This document shows, piece by piece, positions 23,525 through 35,919 of a DNA stretch of 64,000 nt. The stretch comes from Hydractinia symbiolongicarpus (lineage: Eukaryota > Cnidaria > Hydrozoa > Anthoathecata > Hydractiniidae). How positions within the stretch are numbered: the first letter of the stretch is position 1; every line of letters starts with the position of its first letter. Location: positions 6,202,001-6,266,000 of the forward strand of contig NC_079889.1 of NCBI RefSeq assembly GCF_029227915.1, written 5' to 3'. The notes under the pieces were generated by a model. The model made no database searches and was not told the origin of the DNA. It saw only the letters and a program-made list of their open reading frames with translations. Made by a program: the position numbers and the translations under genes.

Positions 23525-24860
23525 AGGCTGTAATATGGCCTTTTGCAGTCTAATAAAGGCTTCACAAGTAAGTCACGTGGCTTCACCTGCCTGCGCAGGT
23601 TACCATTGGACAAGTCGTTCCAGTCTCAATGCGCTACAACGTCCCAAGTCGTTTTCATTAGCGCCGTTGCCTTACAACACTCTTAACTTCGTTCACAGTC
23701 CTATAAAGGCTGTAATATGGCCTTTTGCAGTCCAATAAAGGCCACAGACGTAAATCACGCGGAGTCAGCTGCCTGCGCAGGTTACCATTGGACTAGTCGT
23801 TCCAGTCTTAATGCGCCACAACTTCCCAAGTCGTTTTCATTACCGCCGTTGCCTTACAACACTCTTAACTATGTGCACAGTCCTATAAAGGCTGTAATAT
23901 GGCCTTTTGCAGTCTGATAAAGGCCTCACAATTAAATCACGTGGTTTCACCTGTCTGCGCAGGTTACCGTTGGACTAGTTCTTCCAGTCTCAATGCACTA
24001 CCACGTTCCAAGAGGTTTTCGTTAGCGCCGTGACCTTACCACACTCTTAGCTACGTTCACAGTCTTATACAGGTTGTAATATGGCCTTTTGCAGTCTAAT
24101 AAAGGCCTCACACGTAAATTACGTGGTTCCATCTGCCTGCGCAGGTTACCATTGGACTATTCCTTCCAGTCTCAATGCACTGCGGCGTTTACCATTGGAC
24201 TTGTCGTTCCAGTCTAAATGAGCTACGACGTCCCAAGTTGTTTTCATTAACGTCGTCGCCTTACAACACTCTTAAGTATGTGCACAGTCCTATAAAGGCT
24301 GTAATATGGCCTTTTGCAGTCTAATAAAGGCTTCACAAGTAAGTCACGTGGCTTCACCTACCTGCGCAGGTTACCATTGGACTAGTCGTTCCACTCTCAA
24401 TGCACTACCACGTTCCAAGAAATTTTCCTTAGCGTCTTCGCTTCAGAACACTCTTAACTACGTGCACAGTTATATAAAGGCCGTACTATGGCCTTTTGCA
24501 GTCTAATAAAGGCTTCACTCGTAAGTCACGTGGTTTCACCTGCCTGCGCACGTTACCGTTGGCCTAGTTGTTCCAGTCTCAATGCGCTACAACGTCATAA
24601 GTCGTTTTCACTAGCGCCGTTGCCTTACAACACTTTTAAGTACGTGCACAGTCCTATAAAGACCGTAATATAGACTTTTGCAGTCCAATAAAGGCCGCAC
24701 ACGTAAATCACGCGGTTTCAGCTGCCTGCGGCGGTTACCATTGGACTTGTCGTTCCAGTCTAAATGAGCTACAACGTCCCAAGTCGTTTTCATTAGCGTG
24801 GTCGCCTTACAATACCCTTAAGTATGTGCACAGTCCTATAAAGGCTGTAATATGGCCTTT
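23525..24860 (+). repeat. Block duplicated 3645 bp away (copy 1)
   Basis: Landmarks 23535, 23717, 24306 and 24488 match 27180, 27362, 27951 and 28133. Unusual features are preserved, such as GTTATATAAAGG, AACGTCATAAGTCG and CTGCGGCGTTTACC. Copy 2 is at about 27170-28505. The intervening DNA is ordinary satellite of different composition. Confidence 0.85.
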
Positions 24861-27169
24861 TGCAGTCTAATAAAGGCTTCACACGTAAATCACGTGGTTC
24901 CATCTGCCTGTGCAGGTTACCATTGGACTATTCCTTCCAGTTTCAATGCGCTATAAAGTCCCAAGTCGTCTTCATTAGCGCCCTCGCTTCAGAACACTCT
25001 TAACTACGTGCGCAGTTCTATAAAGGCCGTAATATGGCCTTTTGCAGTCTAATAAAGGCTTCACACGTAAATCACGTGGTTTTACCTAACTGCGCACGTT
25101 ACCATTGGCCTAGTTGTTCCAGTCTCAATGCGCTACATCGTCCCAAGTTGTTTTCATTGGCGCCGTGGCCTTACAACACTCTTAACAAGGTGCACATTCC
25201 TATAAAGACCGTTATATGGCCTCTTGCAGTTCAATAAAGGTCTCACACGTAACTTAAGAGGTTCTAACTACCTGCGCAGGTTACCATTGGACTAGTTCTT
25301 CCAGTCTCAATGCACTACCACGTTCCAAGAGGTTTTCGTTAGCGCCGTGACCTTACCACACTCTTAACTACGTTCACAGTTCTATACAGGCTGTGATATG
25401 GCCTTTTGCTGTCTAATAAACGCCTCACACGTAAATCAAGTGGTTCCATCTGCCTGCGCAGGTTACCATTGGACTATTCCTTCCAGTCTCAATGCACTGC
25501 GGCGGTTACAATTGGACTTGTCGTTCCAGTCTAAAGGAGCTACAACGTCGCAAGTCGTTTTCATTAGCGTCGTCGCCTTACAATGCTCTTAAGTATGTGC
25601 ACAGTCCTATAAAGGCTGTAATATGGCCTTTTGCAGTCTAGTAAAGGCTTCACAAGTAAGTCACGTGGCTTTACTGCCTGCACAGGTTACCATTGGACTA
25701 GTTGTTCCACTCTCAATGCGCTACAACGTCCCAAGTCGTTTTCATTAGCCCAGTTGCCTTAGAACACTCTTAACTACGTTCACAGTTCTATAAAGGCTGT
25801 AATATGGCCTTTTGCAGTCCAATAAAGGCCGCAGACGTAAATCACGCGGAGTCAGCTGCCTGCGCAGGTTACCATTGGACTAGTTGTTCCAGTCTTAATG
25901 CGCCACAACGTCCCAAGTCGTTTTTATGACCGCCGTTGCCTTACAACACTCTTAACTATGTGCACAGTCCTATAAAGTCTGCAATATGGCCTTTTGCAGT
26001 CTGATAAAGGTGTCACAAGTAAATCACGTGGTTTCACCTGTCTGCGCAGGTTACCATTGGACTAGTTCTTCCAGTCTCAATGCACTACCACGTTCCAAGA
26101 GGTTTTCGTTAGCGCCGTGACCTTACCACATTCTTAACTACGTTCACAGTCCTATACAGGCTGTAATATGGCCTTTTGCAGTCTAATAAAGGCCTCACAC
26201 GTAAATCACGTGGTTCCATCTGCCTGCGCAGGTTACCATTGGACTATTCCTTCCAGTCTCAATGCACTGCGGCGGTTACCATTGGACTTGTCGTTCCAGT
26301 CTAAAGGAGCTACAACGTCGCAAGTCGTTTTCATTAGCGTCGTCGCCTTACAACACTCTTAAGTATGTGCACAGTCCTATAAAGGCTGTAATATAGCCTT
26401 TTGCAGTCTAGTAAAGGCTTCACAAGTAAGTCACGTGGCTTCACCTGCCTGCGCAGGTTACCATTGGACTAGTCGTTCCACTCTCAATGCGCTACAACGT
26501 CCCAAGTCGTTTTCATTAACGCCGTTGCCTTAGAACACTCTTAACTACGTTCACAGTCCTATAAAGGCTGTAATATGGCCTTTTGCAGTCTAATAAAGGC
26601 CTCACACGTAAATCACATGGTTCCATCTGCCTGTGCAGGTTAACATTGGACTATCCTTCCAGTCTCAATGCACTACAACGTTCCAAGAAATTTTCCTTAG
26701 CGCCGTGGCCTTACAACACTCTTAACAACGTGCACATTCCTATAAAGACCGTTATATGGCCTCTTGCAGTTCAATAAAGGTCTCACACGTAACTTAAGAG
26801 GTTCTAACTACCTGCGCAGGTTACCATTAGACTATTCCTTCCAGTTTCAATGCGCTACAAAATCCCAAATTGTTTTCATTAGCGCCCTCGCTTCAGAACA
26901 CTCTTAACTACGTGCACAGTTCTATAAAGGCCGTACTATGGCCTTTTGCAGTCTAATTAAGGCTTCACACGTAAATCACGTGGTTTCACCTGCCTGCGCA
27001 CGTTACGATTGTCCTAGTTGTGCCAGTCTCATTGCGCTACATCGTCCCAAGTTGTTTTCATTGGCAGCGTCGCCTTACAACACTCTTAACTACGTGCACA
27101 GTCCCATGAAGGCCGTAATATGGCCTTTAGCAGTCCAATAAAGGCCGCAGACGTGAATCACGCGGAGTC

Positions 27170-28505
27170 AGGCTGTAATATGGCCTTTTGCAGTCTAATA
27201 AAGGCTTCACAAGTAAGTCACGTGGCTTCACCTGCCTGCGCAGGTTACCATTGGACTAGTCGTTCCAGTCTCAATGCGCTACAACGTCCCAAGTCGTTTT
27301 CATTAGCGCCGTTGCCTTACAACACTCTTAACTTCGTTCACAGTCCTATAAAGGCTGTAATATGGCCTTTTGCAGTCCAATAAAGGCCACAGACGTAAAT
27401 CACGCGGAGTCAGCTGCCTGCACAGGTTACCATTGGACTAGTCGTTCCAGTCTTAATGCGCTACAACTTCCCAAGTCGTTTTCATTACCGCCGTTGCCTT
27501 ACAACACTCTTAACTATGTGCACAGTCCTATAAAGGCTGTAATATGGCCTTTTGCAGTCTGATAAAGGCCTCACAATTAAATCACGTGGTTTCACCTGTC
27601 TGCGCAGGTTACCGTTGGACTAGTTCTTCCAGTCTCAATGCACTACCACGTTCCAAGAGGTTTTCGTTAGCGCCGTGACCTTACCACACTCTTAGCTACG
27701 TTCACAGTCTTATACAGGTTGTAATATGGCCTTTTGCAGTCTAATAAAGGCCTCACACGTAAATTACGTGGTTCCATCTGCCTGCGCAGGTTACCATTGG
27801 ACTATTCCTTCCAGTCTCAATGCACTGCGGCGTTTACCATTGGACTTGTCGTTCCAGTCTAAATGAGCTACGACGTCCCAAGTTGTTTTCATTAACGTCG
27901 TCGCCTTACAACACTCTTAAGTATGTGCACAGTCCTATAAAGGCTGTAATATGGCCTTTTGCAGTCTAATAAAGGCTTCACAAGTAAGTCACGTGGCTTT
28001 ACCTACCTGCGCAGGTTACCATTGGACTAGTCGTTCCACTCTCAATGCACTACCACGTTCCAAGAAATTTTCCTTAGCGTCTTCGCTTCAGAACACTCTT
28101 AACTACGTGCACAGTTATATAAAGGCCGTACTATGGCCTTTTGCAGTCTAATAAAGGCTTCACTCGTAAGTCACGTGGTTTCACCTGCCTGCGCACGTTA
28201 CCGTTGGCCTAGTTGTTCCAGTATCAATGCGCTACAACGTCATAAGTCGTTTTCACTAGCGCCGTTGCCTTACAACACTTTTAAGTAGGTGCACAGTCCT
28301 ATAAAGACCGTAATATAGACTTTTGCAGTCCAATAAAGGCCGCACACGTAAATCACGCGGTTTCAGCTGCCTGCGGCGGTTACCATTGGACTTGTCGTTC
28401 CAGTCTAAATGAGCTACAACGTCCCAAGTCGTTTTCATTAGCGTGGTCGCCTTACAATACTCTTAAGTATGTGCACAGTCCTATAAAGGCTGTAACATGG
28501 CCTTT
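27170..28505 (+). repeat. Block duplicated 3645 bp away (copy 2)
   Basis: Partner of 23525-24860. Similarity ends near 28505, where this copy has AACATGGCCTTTTGCAGGCC while copy 1 has AATATGGCCTTTTGCAGTCT. A few single-base differences occur, for example CACTTTTAAGTAGG against CACTTTTAAGTACG. Confidence 0.85.
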
Positions 28506-31500
28506 TGCAGGCCAATAAAGGCCGCAGACGTAAATCACGCGGAGTCAGGCTGTAATATGGCCTCTTGCAGTCTAATAAAGGCTTCACTCGTAAGTCACGT
28601 GGTTTCACCTGCCTGCGCACGTTACCGTTGGCCTAGTTGTTCCAGTCTCAATGCGCTACAACGTCATAAGTCGTTTTCACTAGCGCCGTTGCCTTACAAT
28701 ACTCTTAACTACGTGCACAGTCCCATAAAGGCCGTAATATGGCCTTTTGCAGGCCAATAAAGGCCGCAGACGTAAATCACGCGGAGTCAGGCTGTAATAT
28801 GGCCTCTTGCAGTGTAATAAAGGCTTCACAAGTAAGTCACGTGACTTCACCTGCCTGCGCAGGTTACCATTGGACTAGTCGTTCCAGTCTTAATGCGCCA
28901 CAACGTCCCAAGTCGTTTTCATTACCGCCGTTGCCTTAGAACACTCTTAACTATGTGCACAGTCCTATAAAGGCTGTAATATGGCCTTTTGCAGTCTGAT
29001 AAAGGCCTCACAATTAAATCACGTGGTTTCACCTGTCTGCTCAGGTTACCGTTGGACTAGTTCTTCCAGTCTCAATGCACTACCACGTTCCAAGAGGTTT
29101 TCGATAGCGCCGTGACCTTACCACACTCTTAACTACGTTCACAGTCTTATACAGGCTGTAATATGTCCTTTTGCAGTCTAATAAAGGCCTCACACATAAA
29201 TCACGTGGTTCCATCTGCCTGCGCAGGTTACCATTGGACTATGCCTTCCAGTCTCAATGCACTGCGGCGTTTACCATTGGCCTAGTTGTTCCAGTCTCAA
29301 TGCGCTACATCGTCCCAAGTTGTTTTCATTGGCGCTGTCGCCTTACAACACTCTTAACTACGTGCACAGTCCCATAAGGGCCGTAATATGGACTTTTGCA
29401 GTCCAATAAAGGCCGCAGACGTAAATCACGCGGAGTCAGCTGCCTGCGCAGGTTACCATTGGACTAGTCGTTCCAGTCTTAATGCGCCACAACGTCACAA
29501 GTCGTTTTTATTACCGCCGTTGCCTTACAACACTCTTAACTATGTGCACAGTCCTATAAAGTCTGCAATATGGCCTTTTGCAGTCTGATAAAGGCCTCAC
29601 AATTAAATCACGTGGTTTCACCTGTCTGCTCAGGTTACTGTTGGACTAGTTCTTCCAGTCTCAATGCACTACCACGTTCCAAGAGGTTTTCGATAGCGCC
29701 GTGACCTTACCACACTCTTAACTACGTTCACAGTCTTATACAGGCTGTAATATGGCCTTTTGCAGTCTAATAAAGGCCTCACACGTAAATCACGTGGTTC
29801 CATCTGCCTGCGCAGGTTACCATTGGACTATGCCTTCCACTCTCAATGCACTGCGGCGTTTACCATTGGACTTGTCGTTCCAGTCTAAATGAGCTAAAAC
29901 GTCCCAAGTTGTTTTCATTAACGTCGTCGCCTTACAACACTCTTAAGTATGTGCACAGTCCTATAAAGGCGGTAATATGGCCTTTTGCAGTTTAGTAAAG
30001 GCTTCACAAGTAAGTCACGTGGCTTCACCTGCCTGCGCAGGTTACCATTGGACTAGTCGTTCCACTCTCAATGCGCTACAACGTCCCAAGTCGTTTTCAT
30101 TAACGCCGTTGCCTTAGAACACTCTTAACTACGTTCACAGTCCTATAAAGGCTGTAATATGGCCTTTTGCAGTCTAATAAAGGCCTCACACGTAAATCAC
30201 GTGGTTCCATCTGCCTGTGAAGGTTACCATTGGACTATTCCTTCCAGTCTCAATGCACTACAACGTTCCAAGAAATTTTCCTTAGCGCCGTGGCCTTACA
30301 ACACTCTTAACAACGTGCACATTCCGATAAAGACCGTTATATGGCCTCTTGCAGTTCAATAAGGGTCTCACACGTAACTTAAGAGGTTCCATGTACCTGC
30401 GCAGGTTACCATTAGACTATTCCTTCCAGTTTCAATGCGCTACAAAATCCCAAATTGTTTTCATTAGCGCCCTCGCTTCAAAACACTCTTAACTACGTGC
30501 ACAGTTCTATAAAGGCTGTACTATGGCCTTTTGCAGTCTAATAAAGTCTTCACACGTAAATCACGTGGTTTCACCTGCCTGCGCACGTTACCATTAGCCT
30601 AGTTGTTCCAGTCTCATTGCGCTACATCGTCCCAAGTTGTTTTCATTGGCAGCGTCGCCTTACAACACTCTTAACTACGTGCACAGTCCCATAAAGGCCG
30701 TAATATGGCCTTTTGCAGTCCAATAAAGGCCGCAGACGTAAATCACGCGGAGTCAGGCTGTAATATGGCCTCTTGCAGTCTAATAAAGGCTTCACAAGTA
30801 AGTCACGTGGCTTCACCTGCCTGCGCAGGTTACCATTGGACTAGTCGTTCCAGTCTCAATGCGCTACAACGTTCCAAGTCGTTTTCATTAGCGCCGTTGC
30901 CTTAGAACACTCTTAACTTCGTTCACAGTCCTATAAAGGCTGTAATATGGCCTTTTGCAGTCCAATAAAGGCCGCAGACGTAAATCACGCGGAGTCAGCT
31001 GCCTGCGCAGGTTATCATTGGACTAGTCGTTCCAGTCTTAATGCACCACAACGTCCCAAGTCGTTTTCATTACCGCCGTTGCCTTACAACACTCTTAACT
31101 ATGTGCACAGTCCTATAAAGGCCGTACTATGGCCTTTTGCAGTCTAATAAAGGCTTCACTCGTAAGTCACGTGGTTTCACCTGCCTGCGCACGTTACCAT
31201 TGGCCTAGATGTTCCAGTCTCAATGCGCTACAACGTCATAAGTCGTTTTCACTAGCGCCGTTGCCTTACAACACTTTTAAGTACGTGCACAGTCCTATAA
31301 AGACCGTAATATAGCCTTCTGCAGTCCGATAAAGGCCGCACACGTAAATCACGCGGTTTTAGCTGCCTGCGGCGGTTACCATTGGACTTGTCGTTCCAGT
31401 CTAAATGAGCTACAACGTCCCAAGTAGTTTTCATTAGCGTGGTCGCCTTACAATACTCTTAAGTATGTGCACAGTCCTATAAAGGCTGTAATATGGCCTT

Positions 31501-33984
31501 TTGCAGTCTATTAAAGGCTTCACACGTAAATCACGTGGTTCCATCTGCCTGTGCAGGTTACCATTGGACTATTTCTTCCAGTCTCAATGCAGTACAACGT
31601 TCCAAGAAATTTTCCTTAGCGCCGTTGCCTTACAACACTCTTAACAACGTGCACAGTCCTATAAAGACCGTAATATGGCCTCTTGCGGTTCAATAAAGGT
31701 CTTACACGTAAATTAAGAGGTTCCTTCTACCTGTGCAGGTCACCATTAGACTATTCTTTCCAGTCTCAATGCGCTACAAAGTCCCAAGTCGTTTTCATTG
31801 GCGTCCTCGCTTCAGAACACTCTTAACTACGTGCACAGTTCTATAAAGGCCGTACTATGGCCTTTTGCAGTCTAATAAAGGCTTCACTCGTAAGTCACGT
31901 GGTTTCACCTGCCTGCGCACGCTACCATTGGCCTAGTTGTTCCAGTCTCAATGCGCTACAACGTCATAAGTCGTTTTCACTAGCGCCGTTGCCTTACAAC
32001 ACTTTTAAGTACGTGCACAGTCCTATAAAGACCGTAATATAGCCTTTTGCAGTTCAATAAAGGCCGCACACGTAAATCACGCGGTTTCAGCTGCCTGCGG
32101 CGGTTACCATTGGACTTGTCGTTCCAGTCTAAATGAGCTACAACGTCCCAAGTCGTTTTCATTAGCGTGGTCGCCTTACAATACTCTTTAGTATGTGCAC
32201 AGTCCTATAAAGGCTGTAATATGGCCTTTTGCAGTCTAATAAAGGCTTCACACGTAAATCACGTGGTTCCATCTGCCTGTGCAGGTTACCATTGGACTAT
32301 TTCTTCCAGTCTCAATGCAGTACAACGTTCCACGAAATTGTCCTTAGCGCCGTGGCCTTACAACACTCTTAACAACGTGCACAGTCCTATAAAGACCGTA
32401 ATATGGCTTTTTTCAGTTGAATAAAGGTCTCACACGTAAATCAAGAGGTTCCATCTACCTGCGCAGGTTACCATTGGACTATCCCTACCAGTCTCAATGC
32501 GCTACAAAGTCCCAAGTCGTTTTCATTAGCGCCGTCGCTTCAGAACACTCTTAACTACGTGCACAGTTCTATAAAGGCCGTACTATGGCCTGTTGCAGTC
32601 TAATAAAGGCTTCACACGTAAATCACGTGGTTTCACCTGCCTGCGCACGTTACCATTGGCCTAGTTGTTCCAGTCTCATTGCGCTACATCGTCCCAAGTT
32701 GTTTTCATTGGCAGCGTCGCCTTACAACACTCTTAACTACGGGCACAGTCCCATAAAGGCGGTAATATGGCCTTTTGCAGTCCAATAAAGGCCGCAGACG
32801 TAAATCACGCGGAGTCAGGCTGTAATATGGCCTCTTGCAGTCTAATAAAGGCTTCACAAGTAAGTCACATGGCTTCACCTGCCTGCGCAGGTTACCATTG
32901 GACTAGTCGTTCCAGTCTCAATGCGCTACAACGTCCCAAGTCGTTTTCATTGGCGCCGTTGCCTTAGAACACTCTTAACTTCGTTCACAGTCCTGTAAAG
33001 GCTGTAATATGGCCTTTTGCAGTCCAATAAAGGCCGCAGACGTAAATCACGCGGAGTCAGCTGCCTGCGCAGGTTACCATTGGACTAGTCGTTCCAGTCT
33101 TAATGCACCACAACGTCCAAAGTCGTTTTCATTACCGCCGTTGCCTTACAACACTCTTAACTATGTGCACAGTCCTAAAAAGGCTGTAATATGACCTTTT
33201 GCAGTCTAATAAAGGCTTCACACGTAAATCACGTGGCTTCACCTATCTGCGCAGGTTACCATTGGACTATTTCTTCCAGTCTCAATGCGCCACAACGTCC
33301 CAAGTCGTTTTCATTAGCGCTGTTGCCTTACAAGACTTTTAAGTACGTGCACAGTCCTATAAAGACCGTAATATGGCCTTTTGCAGTCCAATAAAGGCCG
33401 CACACGTAAATCACGCGGTTTCAGCTGCCTGCGGTGGTTACCATTGGACTTGTCGTTCCAGTCTAAATGAGCTACAACGTCCCACGTCGTTTTCATTAGC
33501 GTCGTCGCCTTACAACACTTTAAGCATGTGCACAGTCCTATAAAGGCTGTAATATGGCCTTTTGCAGTCTAAAAAAGGCTTCACAAGTAAATCACGTGGC
33601 TTCACCTGCCTGTGCAGGTTACCATTGGACTAGTCGTTCCAGTCTCAATGCGCTACAAGGTCTCAAGTCGTTTTCATTAGCGCCGTTGCCTTAAAACACT
33701 CTTAACTACGTGCACAGTCCTATACAGGCTGTAATATGGCTTTTTGCAGTCCAATAAAGACCGCACACGTAAATCACGCGGTTTCAGCTGACTGCGGCGG
33801 TTACCATTGGACTATTCCTACCAATCTCAACGTACTATAACGTTCCAAGAGGTTTTCCTTGGCGCCGTGGCCTTACAACACTCTTAACTTCGTGCACAGT
33901 CGCATAAAGGCCGTAATATGGACTTTTGCAGTCCAATAAAGGCCGCAGACGTAAATCACGCGGAGTCAGCTGCCTGCGCAGGTT

Positions 33985-35537
33985 ACCATTGGACTAGTTG
34001 TTCCAGTCTCAATGATCTACAACGTCCCAAGTCATTTTCATTAGCGCCATCGCCTTAGAACGCTCTTAACTACGTGCACAGTCCTATAAAGGCTGTAATA
34101 TGGCCTTTTGCAGTCTAATAAAGGCCTCACACGTAAGTCACATGGTTCCATCTGCCTGCGCAGGTTACTATTGTACTATTCCTTCCAGTCTCAATGCACT
34201 ACGACGTTCCAAGAGGTTTTCCTTAGCGCCGTGGCCTTACAACACTCTTAACAACGTGCACAGTCCTATAAAGACCGTAATATGGCCTTTTGCAGTTCAA
34301 TAAAGGTCTCACACGTAAATCAAGAGGTTCCATCTACCTGCGCAGGTTACCATTGGGCTATTCCTTCCAGTCCCAATGCACTACAAAGTCCCAAGTCGTT
34401 TTCATTAGCGCCGTCGCTTCAGAACACTCTTAACTACGTGCACAGTTCTATAAAGGCCGTACTATGCCCTGTTGCAGTCTAATAAAGTCTTCACACGTAA
34501 ATCACGTGGTTTCACCTGCCTGCGCACGTTACCATTGGCCTAGTTGTTCCACTCTCAATGCGTTACATTGTCCCAAGTTGTTTTTATTGGCGCCGTCGCC
34601 TTACAACACTCTTAACTATGTGCACAGTCCTATAAAGGCTGTAATATGGCCTTTTGCAGTCTAGTAAAGGCTTCACAAGTTAATTACGTGTTTTCACCTG
34701 CCGGCGCAATTTAACATTGGACTATTCCCTCCAGTCTCAATGCGCTACAACGTTCCAAGTCGTTTTCATTAGCGCCTTTGCCTTACAACACTTTTAACTG
34801 TCTGAGCAGTCATAAAAAGGCTGTAATATGACCTTTTGCAGTCTAATAAAGGCGTCAAACGTAAATCACGTGGCTTCACCTATCTGCGCAGGTTACCATT
34901 GGACTATTTCTTCCAGTCTCAATGCGCCACAACGTCCCAAGTCGTTTTCATTCGCGCTGTTGCCTTACAAGACTTTTAAATACGTGCACAGTCCTATAAA
35001 GACCGTAATATGGCCTTTTGCAGTCCAATAAAGGCCGCACACGTAAATCACGCGGTTTCACCTGCCTGCGCAGGTTACCATTGGACTAGTTGTTCCAGTC
35101 TCAATGATCTACAACGTCCCAAGTCATTTTCATTAGCGCCATCGCCTTAGAACGCTCTTAACTACGTGCACAGTCCTATAAAGGCTGTAATATGGCCTTT
35201 TGCAGTCTAATAAAGGCCTCACACGTAAGTCACATGGTTCCATCTGCCTGCGCAGGTTACTATTGTACTATTCCTTCCAGTCTCAATGCACTACGACGTT
35301 CCAAGAGGTTTTCCTTAGCGCCGTGGCCTTACAACACTCTTAACAACGTGCACAGTCCTATAAAGACCGTAATATGTCCTTTTGCAGTTCAATAAAGGTC
35401 TCACACGTAAATCAAGAGGTTCCATCTACCTGCGCAGGTTACCATTGGACTATTCCTTCCAGTCCCAATGCGCTACAAAGTTCCAAGTCGTTTTCATTAG
35501 CGCCGGTGCTTCAGAACACTCTTAACTACGTGCACAG
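33985..35537 (+). repeat. Higher-order repeat, period 1092 bp (six monomers)
   Basis: Sequence at about 33985-34445 recurs at about 35077-35537. Landmarks 34100/35192 and 34282/35374 are 1092 bp apart. Markers CAATGATCTACAACG and GTAAGTCACATGGTTCC are shared. From 34464 onward the two copies differ (ATGCCCTGTTGCAG against ATGGCCTTTTGCAG), so the match covers only part of the period. Confidence 0.8.
34265..34274 (+). promoter_or_regulatory. CArG position of the monomer, decayed example (CCTATAAAGA)
   Basis: In most units this position reads CCTATAAAGG, a perfect CC(A/T)6GG serum-response-factor-type box that also contains TATAAA. In this unit it is CCTATAAAGACC and fails the consensus. Other units keep the consensus through different bases: CCTAAAAAGG (11183-11192), CCATTAAAGG (36449-36458) and CCTTTAAAGG (46825-46834, 57376-57385). 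Factor binding is not shown by sequence alone. Confidence 0.3.
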
Positions 35538-35919
35538 TTCTATAAAGGCTGTAATATGGCCTTTTGCAGTCTAATAAAGGCCTCACACGTAAGTCACATG
35601 GTTCCATCTGCCTGCGCAGGTTACTATTGTACTATTCCTTCCAGTCCCAATTCACTAAGACGTTCCAAGAGGTTTTCCTTAGCGCCGTGGCCTTACAACA
35701 CTTTTAACTACCTGAGCAGTCCTAAAAAGGCTGTAATATGACCTTTTGCAGTCTAATAAAGGCGTCACACGTAAATCACGTGGCCTCACCTATATGCGCA
35801 GGTTACCATTGGACTATTTCTTCCAGTCTCAATGCGCCACAACGTCCCAAGTCGTTTTCATTAGCGCTGTTGCCTTACAAGACTTTTAAATAAGTGCACA
35901 GTCCTATAAAGACCGTAAT

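Noticed and set aside
24611-33496. Minus-strand 60-68 codon frames in the satellite (for example MKTTWDVVAHLDWNDKSNG)
   Set aside because: They occur only where the satellite variant lacks stops on the opposite strand, and no independent protein-like feature is present.
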